A DNA stretch of 64,000 nt from Formicarius rufipectus (Eukaryota > Chordata > Aves > Passeriformes > Formicariidae): assembly GCA_013399695.1 (NCBI GenBank), contig VXAU01004726.1, forward strand, positions 149,992 to 213,991. The letters are read 5' to 3'. The translations under genes were made by a program, and so were the position numbers. Below the pieces are notes generated by a model. It was not told the DNA's origin. It did not search any database and was given only the letters and a program-made list of their open reading frames with translations. How positions within the stretch are numbered: position 1 is the stretch's first letter; every line of letters begins with the position of its first letter. Shown here in pieces: positions 52,741 to 64,000 of this stretch.

Positions 52741-55700
52741 CTAGGGTGAAGGGTGGGAGATCCTAGGATGCACATAACATGGAAACATATGTACTGAAAA
52801 CCTTGGAAAAAGAACGTCATTTTATATTGTACTTACAGTTAATATCTTTGGCATTGGTACATAATTCTTGACTTCACCGTGAAACAAAAAACAAGAAAAA
52901 CACCTCCTTTCCTTACTCAAAGCACTGATGTACTGACATGAAAACACTACTTCCAAATCTCAGATATGAAGTCAAAGAGAGGCAGCTGTATTAAGATATT
53001 ATCTGTATCCCAAAGACTGTGGGTCCCTGTCTCCTCCATGTGTTCAGCCTCTCATCACCAACATGACAAGCAAAGGAATTAGTATGTAGGTATTGTGAGA
53101 ACATATACAGTGCTCAGTACAGACAATTCATGTATCTTTAAGCATATTTGTACCTGTCTAGAAGCTGTTCAAACTTACACAACATCAAAGTAGCTTACGC
53201 TTTCTGTTGCTCAACACAGCAGTTTGCCAGCTCCTTCTTAAATGTAGTACAAAGATCTGACAAAAGCATCCCTATTCACACATGGTAGTGCAACACTGTT
53301 CCCAAGCACAGAGGCTATGAAACAGTTGTTCATAAAGCATCAACACCAACATTTAAAATGGAGAAAAAATATAAAACAGCTGATGGGACATGAAAAATTA
53401 GGATGAAAAGCCAATTTACCTCATTTCCATTTTAAATGTTCATATGTGAAGGTACTCCAGAGAGTGCCTAAAGAACGAAGAACTTTGGTGAAAAGGAGCA
53501 AACTGAAGCTGTTACTTGAATATTGCCTTTAAGTGTCTCACTACAGAAAAACAAACGACAACGCAGCAAGAGTAGCATTAGATAACAAACTGCTTTCCAT
53601 TGATTCTCCAGATTCCTGTGATGCTTAAAGGGGCAATGGAAAAATTTTTCCTTACAACAGATCAATACTCTGTTTCTAAAATCAAGGATTTATTCTCAGT
53701 ATTGGCAGAAAAAAGGAGGTCTGCTAAGTTGAATATGTCATCAATCTACCTGCCTGATGTTGGCTAGTAAATTAAAGCCACATTTTGTCACTGATATGTT
53801 AGAAAATATTCCAGTATCACCCATGATCACAGGATGTATTAGCTAGAGAGTCACTAGCTTTCAATGCATTATAGACCAGGTATTACAAGTGATTTACTGG
53901 AACATATATTTTAGAGAATTTGGTGGTAAATCAATTAAGACTGTGGGGTGTTTTTCCCACTCCTTCAGCATAGAGCAGCTTTCTTAGGCATAAGAACTGT
54001 CAATGAAGAAATCAAAAATCTTAACACAGCAGTGATCAAGCAGAGTATCAGTACCAGCCCACAGATTAGAAGAAACAGCTTCTTCTGAAGGCTGTTTTTT
54101 AACTATGACAATTAGGGCAATGGAAAACAGAAAGTTTTTTAGTGAATTTGAGGAGATGGTTGTGGCCAACAACCTGGATTACAAGAGGTAACTTCTTCCC
54201 ACTAAATTCAACTGCAATGAGAGCAGGTGTGTTCACCTAGAGTCCTAAAGATCCGCACAAGGGCCAGGAGCTTTGAACATCCGGAAATCTTTGAGCTCTT
54301 AGGTCATGGTCTGGTTCATACCAGGGGTCCCTTCCTCTGTGGAGTCGAGATAATACTTTCCAAAAGTTTTGCTTGCAGATGATCTAGCCTTAGCTGCAAA
54401 ACACAGGTCTTTCTAGTATCAGCAAAGTATTACTGAAATTACCTTTGTTCTAGAGGCCATGACAGAACTGCTATGCCAGTAGCCAAATGTTATTCTGACA
54501 ATGATCAAAAGTAATTCTCCAACTACCAACACTATAAACTCACCTTCAGTGCAGACAATACATTCAGCTTCTTCCCTTGTATAAGCCACAGGGCATTTGC
54601 TACATCATTAGGTGGCAGAAAGGCTGTCCCTAAGACAAAACTCATACTCCTATGGCCTTTTGATAATGCCTCCAATGACTCTTCAGAGGCATCATCACCT
54701 CTCCACCTGGAAAAGTGTAATTCTGATCGCCCACTAGCTTTTCCTGAGAGTGATGCTGGAGATCAACCACAGCTGAGAGTCAGTCTGTACAAAACCTGAT
54801 AAAGATGTTCATGTTACACTTGTGTACATTGCACAGCATACGTGGTTTAAGGCAAGTTTGGAGCCCATTGTATTTCCTACTAATTAGTGCTCCACAAAAG
54901 AGTATCCAAACTCTATCTAGATCTGTTTGAAGCTAGTCCAGTGGAGCCAAATAGAGGAGGTGTGTAATTCTGCATTAAAGAAACAGGTATGAGTAAATTT
55001 CATATGCTGAAGTACGGGTGGGAAAAAAGGTTGGCAGGTGAAAAGGGCTCATATGAGTAGTATAACATTTTGCAAAAAAGTGACACATTTCTATATGCCT
55101 ATTATTTTCTATTGAAAATTTTAAAAGCATTACAATAAAATAGCATTACAGCAGCAGGTTATGACTCTCTGGTGCATAAAAAACTCTGAAAATTAGACAC
55201 AAAGTTTCTAAAAAGTCTTGGGAAAATGGTAAAAAAAAAAAAAGTCTCTTCTGCTTTACCATCAGTTTGGGCAAAACCAAAAGTTAAACAAATTTTGATA
55301 AGGAAAAAGCTGAGTTTTCCCCACCAAGACAAAACATTTTTAGTAGATTTCTCTGGAGAAATTGAATGGTTGTCAGCACTAGTGATGTTATGAACCCATT
55401 GCTTCATACAGTGCAAGTACTTGCTCTTACTATAGCAAATAAGCTTGTTGGAACAATCCACATATCATAAATATTAAATAGCAAATGATATACTGTAAAA
55501 TACCTGAAGACTTAAATAAAAGACCCTTGTGGAAAATAGTAAACCTTTAATTGAAAAGATGAATTGACACTTCTAATAAGCCCTCTCTAGAATAGCTGAA
55601 TCACTAAAAACTTTTTTATTACAAATGGAAATCACTTCTTTAACGACACCGGAATTTGCCACAAAAAATAGATTAGCAATATATCTTAGTAATTAAAACT

Positions 55701-56840
55701 ACAGAAACACATTATAAATCTGTCTTGCAAAGGATGGGAGTTATATTTTGTACTACACTATATTACCACAATAGATTCTTTCCAGCATACACAATGCTGG
55801 AATTGTGTAAAGAAACTATGAACTTTAAACTACTGAGATTTTTCTTTCTTAGTGTGATATTGTAAAGACCCCTCTAAGAATGTATTTGCATATATGGCAG
55901 TGATTATTTAACCATTTAAGTATTAATACTGTGCTCATCACTACAGTGTTTCTGGTACTTAATTTTAAGGGATAATATATATTTTAAAATCATATTTCAA
56001 TTTGAAAAGATCATCTACTTTTGAAAAGGGAGCAATACTTAATATTACGTTAAGTAATTGGGTGCAAATTACCTTCTTGAGCACATTACAGCTACTATAC
56101 TTGCCCTGATCACTTACTGCTTCCCATTTTCAGCAGCACCCACTTGAAATGACTGTAAATTGAGGTAGAAACTACATTTACTATATGAATTAGTTAACTG
56201 TGCAATGGTGTTTTTTATTATAATCATAATTAACATTACAGATATAGCCAAAATCAGGTATTTAGTCCTCATTTCCCATCTGAGTTTCAGTTCTACCTTG
56301 TTTACACTGCTTTTCTGATAGCTATGTGGCTGTTTCCCCTGTGAAACCAGTTACTGAGGGGCTGGAAATGCCCAATTATCTCTAAGTATGATCTACCTGT
56401 GGATATGCCAGAGTGACAGCGTTTATGCTGTGCTGATGAAAGTATGTCAAGCTCCTTCCTATTCAAGAAATTTCTTTCACTAATAAAGTTTTCTTAAAAA
56501 TAAAATCTCTTCAAATGTGAGACATAGTCCAAACCCAGAATCCTGAAGTACTGTTTCTCAATGGCCTGTGTGCTTATCTTCCAATGCACACTCAAAGCTT
56601 TTCACTGGGGACACTGATCATCTTCTGATGAGTAGGTTCAAAGGTTAACAGCTACACTAGAGAACGTGGAAATATGTGCAGGACTAAGACTGCTTGCTTG
56701 AAAACAACCTCTTTTCTGGACTACTCTTGTCTGAGGGCTCATCTCCATTGTAAGTTTTGATAGAGAATTTTACTGGTTTTCGTAAACCTAGAAAGAAGCA
56801 TTACTATCATAGTTCCAGACTTTAACACAAGCTTGCCATA

Positions 56841-56930
56841 GTTTTGGGGTTTTTTGTGTGTTTGTTTGGGTTTTTTGTTTGTTTGTTGTTGTGGTTTTTT
56901 GTTTGTTTGTTTTTTGTTTGTTTTAGTTTT
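56841..56930 (+). repeat. G/T-rich low-complexity tract
   Basis: About 90 bases of GTTT/GTTTTTT units, the opposite polarity from the A/C tracts. Pre-mRNA of GRID2 would be A/C-rich here. A 66-codon minus-strand frame rich in Lys, Gln and Thr arises from it. Confidence 0.88.
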
Positions 56931-58099
56931 TAATATCATGGTCTTTTAAAATTTCACTGTAGACTAACCTCCATCTATGCAATCCCAAGTAATATGCTGT
57001 AAGTCTCCTGCTTCAGACTAAAGAGAAAAAGAAAAAAAAAAAAGCAAAAAGAGCCTATCAGCTGGTGTGACATCTATCCATTGTCTAAAGCAGAGATGAA
57101 GCCTATTAGTCTGTCAGCATTAGTTCAGATTTAAACACTTTACTCTAGACACTTTCATTAACTGTGTTGACATAGCTATATATTACGCATTTAACCTGCA
57201 CTTCATTGCACTCCTAATATGCAATCAGGTTTTGCTAACATGAACCTGAATGTAAGGCATTTGAGGCTGAAGTCTTGGTTGGTGCAAGTCTGAGTATTTC
57301 AGTGAAAACAAGCCTCATGAGCCTAGATGAGAATCCAACCCTATCTCTACACCTGCAGATGCAACTATATTTCTTCTTAGAATAGATCCTGAATATGTCT
57401 CCATTTTTAGTACAACACCTGGGAGTTATGCTCAGCTCACTTTTCAATGCATTAAAACACTCATTAAAATGAGAATCTGTACTGTTATAAGGAACATAAA
57501 TTGCCTCTATGCAAGATGCACTAAAACTAAGTGAATAATTAATCTATTTTTTATATACAAATTTATTCATGGAATAATATCCTATAATAGCTCCTTTATG
57601 GATATTACAAACCATTTCTCCAAAGCATTCAGTAGTCAGAAAGTTACTTGGGTGTATTTGCCTGGACACATTACTCTTACGTAACACCTTTTTCTCCTGA
57701 TTGGCCTGTCAGGTTTCTGGCACAAACACCTGCATTTATCAATTCAATTCTTACCAGCTTCACAACCCATGAAAAGACAGACCACATACTTTCTTGAGAA
57801 AGTATGAATAGTAACTTAGTGTAAGCATTACACAAGACACGACAGTCCTGCTCTTGGTAACTATCATTCTGAGGTTTTAATGAATTTAAATTCCTTGAAC
57901 AATCAAAACTAAGTCCTTATGAAAACAAGTTGTTACAAGTCCAAGCCCCTGAAACCCAAACCCATTTAGTCATTTTGTGATTTCTTTTTAAGGCAGATTA
58001 AAACACTCAAAATACTATTAACAATGTGTTAAATATTCACTAATGTCCTTCTCCTCCAGCTAATGGGATTCATAATTATCTCACTTCAGTAGCTAAGAG

Positions 58100-58146
58100 A
58101 ATTTTTATATTTATTTATTAATATTTATTATTATTTATTTATTTCT
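58100..58146 (+). repeat. ATTT-type microsatellite
   Basis: Interrupted TTTA/TATT units over about 45 bases. Confidence 0.82.
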
Positions 58147-58949
58147 GTTACATCCTAAATGCTATTTTGCCACTGAAAACAAGGTTTAAGTTACTCCAAC
58201 AGGTCTGTTCCTACTTTTAATGCACTGGCATTTTCTATTCCCACCTCCAGAAACCTATATTAGGTTCATATCTCCTTTGAAAAACATTCTCCAATCTGCC
58301 CATTCTATTTCTGTGCTAATTATCACTCTGCTCAAAATGAATATATTGAATAGACAACCTTAACATATATAACATATATTATTTGGAATTGTACAGGCTT
58401 CTGTCTCCCTGCTCATACAGAAGTGTTACTGTAGCTCTGCTGGTGTAATTCTATGAACAGGCTAGGCTTGTAAACAGAAGTAATATCTTCTATTAGAGCA
58501 AGAAATATAGCTGGGGAGAAAACAAGCTTTGAGCCCAGAAATCTAATGAAAGTCCTCTGTGACAAAAACCTTTCTTGTTTTTCTTCCAGCTGTATTATTT
58601 GGTCTTAGAAAAGATATAACTCTTTCCCTGTAGACCTGATTGTCTTTGGTTATAATAGATTACTTAGGATGGAGATAGGTCAAAAGGAATTGTACAAGAG
58701 CAAACCAGAAAGCAAAAAACATAGTTAAGGAAGGCAAAACCATGGCATAAATAAATAGCAACTCCTTACATAGAATAGTCTTCCTGTCAGTCCTGAAGAT
58801 GGACTCTTCAACCTTAACACCATGATAGTATTTCTTGCCAAGGCTACTACCTCTAGATCAAAACACAACGGTCAGTTCTTTTGGAGAGAGTGCGCAGGTG
58901 AGGTGCTAATAGGCACACTGGTAGCTATCTGCATAAAGCAGGCAGGAAA

Positions 58950-59450
58950 TTGGATGCTACTCAAGTGATGTCTTGTCCATCTAGGAGGTTTAAGGATGTG
59001 AAGGCATTAAAAGAAGAGCTCCCTCTGCCTATCCATAGCAAAAGGAAGGCTGTGGAAAGTACAGGCTTGCTGCTGCATGTACAGGGGACCCAGAGACAAC
59101 AACCATAGAAATATGTGAGGAGTATGCTTTCTCTGCCAGAATCTTTATTGGCAAAGTTTGTTCCCAGGCTTTCCAGCTCCTGCACCTTGTGCCAGACTCT
59201 GAGGGAATGAAATACTATCCATGACACAGGGAAATCAATGAGGATATGCTTAAATAAGAAAATGACTCCATGGGATTCACCGAATAGAGCTGATAGAGGT
59301 GAGGGATCAGCAAAACTATGACATTTGAAAGGTCATAGCGACCAGAAAAAGGGAAACATCACACCCATATTGAAAAAGTACAAGAAAGCAGACCCAGTGA
59401 AGCAAAGACTGTCCAATGCAACCTCAGTTCCTTGAGGGATTATGAAGGCC
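58950..59450 (+). mobile_element. Diverged CR1 fragment from the reverse-transcriptase region
   Basis: This stretch resembles the coding part of CR1, not its 3' tail. It has 'TCTTTATTGGCAAAG', 'CTCCATGGGATTCACC', 'TTTGAAAGGTCATAGCGACC' and 'AGAAAAAGGGAAACATCACA' followed by CCATATTGAAAAAG. These correspond, with stops and indels, to the RT segment around 'W-K-x-A-N-x-T-P-I-F-K-K-G'. The frame is broken many times. Recognition is from remembered CR1 sequence, and the outer limits are uncertain by about 50 bases. Minus-strand open frames of 88 and 95 codons here are shadows. Confidence 0.6.
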
Positions 59451-62400
59451 TTTCCATCTGAAGGTGATGCCCTCCAGGGATGAAGATAGGCTGCTGCTTC
59501 ACAGGCAGTTGATGCCTTTGAAATGGGAAAGGAAACTTCTGTAAATAAAGTGAAGAAAAATGGTGGAGATTTTAAAGCCTCTCTTTCACTGAAGCAATTT
59601 CTATTTGTACCATCCATCAAAACAATCTTCTCCTAGAAGACCCTGATCCTTCAAATCCCATTTTATCAATTAATCCAGTGTGCTCTTTATAGTAGACAAA
59701 TCTGCAAGTTTTACCAATGATAGTTATGTAGTTTCTTGAAGATTGATAAAAATAATTAAAAGGAAAACAAGCCAATATAAATACATAAATACACCTCAGA
59801 ATTAGTAGCAGCTGTAATGCACAATCATAGCATAAACTGGTGTATTCCCAGTCAGATATAATAGATGGAGGTTTAGTCCGTAATTTCTAATTTTTGAGCC
59901 ATAGTCAACCTTGGAAGTTTTTAATCCTTTTTAAGTGATAATATAGTAGGTAGTGTTTTAGCATAACTTCTACCAATTTTCCATCCTACTATTTTTCTAC
60001 TCGCTTCACAGTTTGTAGCTGGAAAAGTTCCAGGTTTTGTCTTGGACTGACAATTTATTTTTTTTTTTTAACTAGGGCAAAATTTTTCCAACTCCACAAA
60101 TGAAAGATTGCAGGAAAAAAAAAATCTCAATAATAAAAAGATCTAAAAGTGTCATGACCTACTTTTAATGCTATTTGTCACAAGACACTCAATTAGCAAG
60201 GAAGCAAAGCCTGTGAAAAGTCTGCATATGATAGCTTAACCATTCCTGAGACAAACATCTCCATTCATTATTTACACTTTTACACTATCCTACAATTCAG
60301 GTACTAAGTGATCTTGGTAATATCTGGTTTAGATAATTTTTTAGATCTTACTAATATGCCTTTTCTTGACAGAATAGGACAGAAGTTCTATTTCATAGCT
60401 CAGAACACTAGAATTAGAGCTTTAGAATTTAGCAGGCTTTTTAGAGATTGTTTTCAATCATACTACAAAAGGCACTTTTAAGAGAATTAGTACTAGCATT
60501 GAAAACCTGAAATTTCCTCTAGACCACATGATGTTGTTTCTGGCAGCTCAGATAAAGGCTTTCTACTCATCAGTCATAAAAAAAATACAACCCACAACAC
60601 TGTTTTATGGGTTTGGTTTCTGCTGTTTCTTCTTTGATGAAATAGTTCTTTGAGCTTCAGGAATGGTTGTTTGTTCTTTAAAGCAAAGAACTCTTTTTCT
60701 TTAAAAAAAAAAATAAATTTTTATATATATATTTTTTGTAGAGCACAGGGCTGTCATATAAAATACCTAAGGAAAAATGTATCTTTGAATAGGGTAAAAT
60801 TGCCTGTCCTAAGGTAGGCTTGACTTAGTGATTTGTAATTTCTTGAGGCTTTGAGCTGGCTATTTTATTCTAACTCAAACTCCTTCTTTGAAACCAATCA
60901 GTTGCATATCACAATCTGAATTAATACCTTACAAAACAACACACTCTTCCTTAAATGTAAAAGAACAAAAGATAAGGCAAATTTTGATCTGAAGAAATAA
61001 TATCTTTTCTATTCTTTAGCTAGTACAGACATAGTATCAAAAAAGAATTTTTCAAACAGCTGTCTTTCACTCAAGTCCCAAATCAAAGACTCAAGGAACT
61101 GATGAAAGTCTACTGACTTCAGGCAACTCTGGATCAGAGTTCTCTGGCTTAGGTGCTCAGCCCCATTTTTATTTTGTTCTTCTCAAATTCTAAAAGAATA
61201 CGGCTGAAAAATTCACTCTGAATGAATTATCTCAAGGAATGAACTGCCTCCATTTCTCATGATTTGTTCATAGCTTTTAGGTATTGACAGAGTTAATAAA
61301 AACCACAACATAGCAGAGCCCCAGACCATCACTTCAGCATTTCTATTCTTTGACTGAATGTCTGAAACTGTTTATTGGATCATCTAATAGGAAAAGACTC
61401 TGTGACACATCCTTGGCACAAGTATTTAACAGAGAAATCCTAGCCAAAGAGCGAAGGTGAGTTATAAGGGAGGACTTCAAGCCACCTCCACATCCCCACA
61501 GCTCTGGGCTGTGACATGAGTCTGGCAACAACCTCAATATTTCTAGCAGTTTGTGAAGGTTGCAAAACTGCATGAAATCAAACTAATATCTGAAAAGATT
61601 TTTTTGTTTTGAGTCATATATTGGTTTCAAATCTTGCATCTCTTAGTCTTAGCATTCCTACACAAAACATGCAAGAAAACCTTGAGTGTATTGTTAGAAT
61701 TTAGAAAATTAGTTAATAATCAATGAGAGTGAAATTCCATTGAAAAAAGAGAGAGAATTTGTAGTGGGACCACCAAGGCTGGGATTAGTTGGAATAGAGA
61801 AAGGCTCTCTCCTGAAGTTTTTGTTAACAATTCTGTAAGCCCTCTAGTTATTACAGTACAAGACCTGCAATTCTAAAATCTAGAGTTTGGTATCAGGTTT
61901 CTTGAATTTGCTTTTGCTCTTTGTGCCAGGCAGATCCAGTTGGAATGCATGTGCTATTCACCTTCTCTGCAACAGTAAAACAGCACAATGACAACACACA
62001 AAAAACCCAGAAGCTGAAAGATACTGTGTGTCACTAGAATAATAAAATTCATTGCAGCCGGAGAATCAGTATAATCTTAGTTCATCTGCAATGATAGAGA
62101 ATGCATTGAGGAAAAATAAAAAAGTCCCCCAAACCAGCTCTTCTGGCTGAGAGCGAGGATGCACATGTAAATTATCTAGTTCCCACAGATCTCTTCCTAA
62201 AGCTTACTGCTGCAGTATCAGTTCCCTACTTAATATTTATAGATAATGGATGAAGTTAATGCAAATGACAATTTTTTCTTGCCTTGTTCCAATTACATGA
62301 ATACTGCAAAGCCCATAAGTACAAGGGAATGAACTCATAAAGGGTAAGTTAAAAGTGGAGCTAGGATTTTTCCTGTGGTGGAGCTACTGTTGTCTTCCTC

Positions 62401-64000
62401 CAAAACACAGGGAAGATGAACATCAAGAAGCCTCTTCTGTAGCACAGAAGATTCTGGACTTGCACTGCCTATTGTCCCAAGTGGGATATGCAAGAGAAAC
62501 ACTGTGATGCTGAACTTCCCACTGCCCCATATTCAACATCTTGTCCAAATGAGTAGAATCAGACATAAAGGCATATTTCTTGCAAAAACTAAAAACACAC
62601 AAAAAACCCCTTTGGAAAGACAATAAAAATAGATGAGGGCCTTGGCCAACCAGTTATGATCCAATTAACTCCTTAAAAATTCCGTATCTTAACAAAAGTT
62701 TTCATTGACTCCTTTGATCACTATCTGCCTTTTTATGACCCACTATACACTGTAAAGGGTATGTTATCACCAACATCACATTAAAGAATCCCTATTCAAT
62801 CTCCACCTCACACTCCTGCTTTTGAAACCATAGGAATATGATGAACCTCTAAAAATGTGTATAGTCAAAGGTAAAATACTGACAACTGTGATGAGAAGAA
62901 TGAATTTCCCTTTATCTGAAAGTTGTGCTTTTCAAACTATATATATCTGTTGAATTTCTTCCTTGATGGAGTGTTCATATAAGAACACCAATTCAAATAG
63001 ACATGGTCAATGCTGGTGAGAACTCTAGTACAATATAGGCAAAGTTTCAACAATTCTTCCAGAGGGTTTCTTATCACTTCAAGTGATCTTCAAACACAAT
63101 TCAGTAGGAACACATCAGCAGTGATAAGGTTAAAAAGAAAAGAAAAATCATAGGGGAAAAAAATTCTAAAAGAAAATTCTTCACTTAATGCTGTCCAGCA
63201 CACAAAACTCAATCTCATTGCCAAAGATAAATTCAGTGATCTCTGTTGACTGTTGCCATTCCCAACCATGACATCATCTTGGTCTCTATTCAAATCTTAT
63301 CAAGGGATTCCACAATTTGAATGAGCGCTGAACTTAATACCTGAGTTCTCATTCTCTAAATTGGGATACATTAGCTATCTTACCTCATTAGGATGCTAGA
63401 AGTATGATTTCATAAGTAGTTATTCATCAATTAAAAAGAGAGATTTTCACAGATAGTAAAGAGACACAAGTATTTGATAGATGACTACAGGCCCAAGTTT
63501 AAACTGAAACAGTTCAGAATGACCCTCTAGAAGTCACTTCTGTACCAAAATGTTCCATCTTTCTAGAAGTTTGTGACATTGCAGCACTCCCTTTGTGACA
63601 AAATCGGCCCTGACCTGAATTCTAGAGAGTCTGAGCACTCCCTCCCATATATATTAATAAATCTAATACTGCTCTCAACAGCTTCCAGCACAAACCATCT
63701 CCTGTGAATCTGACTCAAGCAAACATTCACACAAATACTGTTCACTTTCACTATATATAGCACTTATGAGAACTCCAAACATCCCCCTATAGGTTACTTT
63801 GGTTACAACCCTATGGCTCTAAAAATTGCATGTTTTTTTTATGAAAGACTAAGAGGAGACACTTCTCCATGTACACCCACCCCCTTGCTGTGAGGGAGAA
63901 GCTTGTGTGCCCTTATGAGGTTGTGAGCTGAGCTCATGCTGGTTCATGCCTCCGGTAGCATCTCCCATGCTAGTCACGTCTCAACTGAAGGATCAGACAA

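Larger units (their letters stand above)
44212..64000 (-). other. GRID2: GRID2 intron 5' of the linker exon (partial)
   Basis: Runs from the right edge to the TTTTAG acceptor at 44212. The preceding exon (expected to end near GEELGRGVRK) was sought on the minus strand and not found. It carries CR1 remnants at 45.9, 52.3 and 59.0 kb and the simple repeats listed. 53000-56840, 56931-58949 and 59451-64000 are unique AT-rich sequence without recognised features. Confidence 0.88.

Noticed and set aside
59333..59620. 95-codon minus-strand frame
   Set aside because: Mostly antisense to the CR1 reverse-transcriptase remnant.
1..64000. tRNA, rRNA, CRISPR array or bacterial-type operon
   Set aside because: No tRNA B-box with fitting arms, no direct-repeat/spacer pattern and no operon organisation; the window is vertebrate intron sequence.
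1..64000. A second, nested protein-coding gene in the introns
   Set aside because: Apart from the 189-codon frame, no open frame or set of spliceable frames shows a domain, and none has promoter or polyadenylation context I could support.

Overview
This window is an intron-rich piece of a bird nuclear genome. The lineage call rests on many 5'-truncated CR1 retrotransposon fragments that end in the avian ATTCTATGA-type 3' terminus, and on the absence of any mammalian SINE or L1 that I can recognise. I cannot name the species.

The only gene I can support is GRID2 (glutamate receptor ionotropic delta-2, GluD2), transcribed on the minus strand, so it reads from high to low coordinates. Three coding exons are clear. 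The first, 44110-44211 (34 codons), links the amino-terminal domain to the ligand-binding domain. The second, 28993-29190 (66 codons), is most of ligand-binding segment S1. The third, 21203-21515 (104 codons plus one base), is the end of S1, transmembrane helix M1 and the approach to the pore loop. They join in frame with consensus splice sites and match human residues about 416-619. The upstream exons (amino-terminal domain) must lie above 64000. The downstream exons (pore loop, M3, S2, M4, C-tail) must lie below 1. Nothing resembling them was found in the window.

Layout from left to right: 1-21202 is intron downstream of the M1 exon, with A/C-rich tracts at 12.5 and 14.8 kb, a minus-strand CR1 at 16.6 kb and a 55-base T tract at 20.1 kb. 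21203-21515 is the M1 exon. 21516-28992 is intron with two CR1 copies and a 32-base assembly gap in an ATTT-type repeat. 28993-29190 is the S1 exon. Next comes a possible extra 99-base in-frame exon at 29535-29633, then a 664-base solo LTR with a 5-base target duplication at 30461-31124. The rest of that 14.9 kb intron holds four CR1 fragments. 44110-44211 is the linker exon. 44212-64000 is intron with three CR1 fragments, a 189-codon open frame of unknown meaning, a homeodomain-site-rich segment that may be an enhancer, and a pyrimidine-rich block near 50.0-50.7 kb.

The most interesting points are the candidate 33-residue cassette exon just upstream of the S1 exon, the nearby solo LTR that may be sense-oriented to the gene, and the 8:1 bias of CR1 copies toward the antisense strand. 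None of these has transcript support here; each is an inference from sequence.
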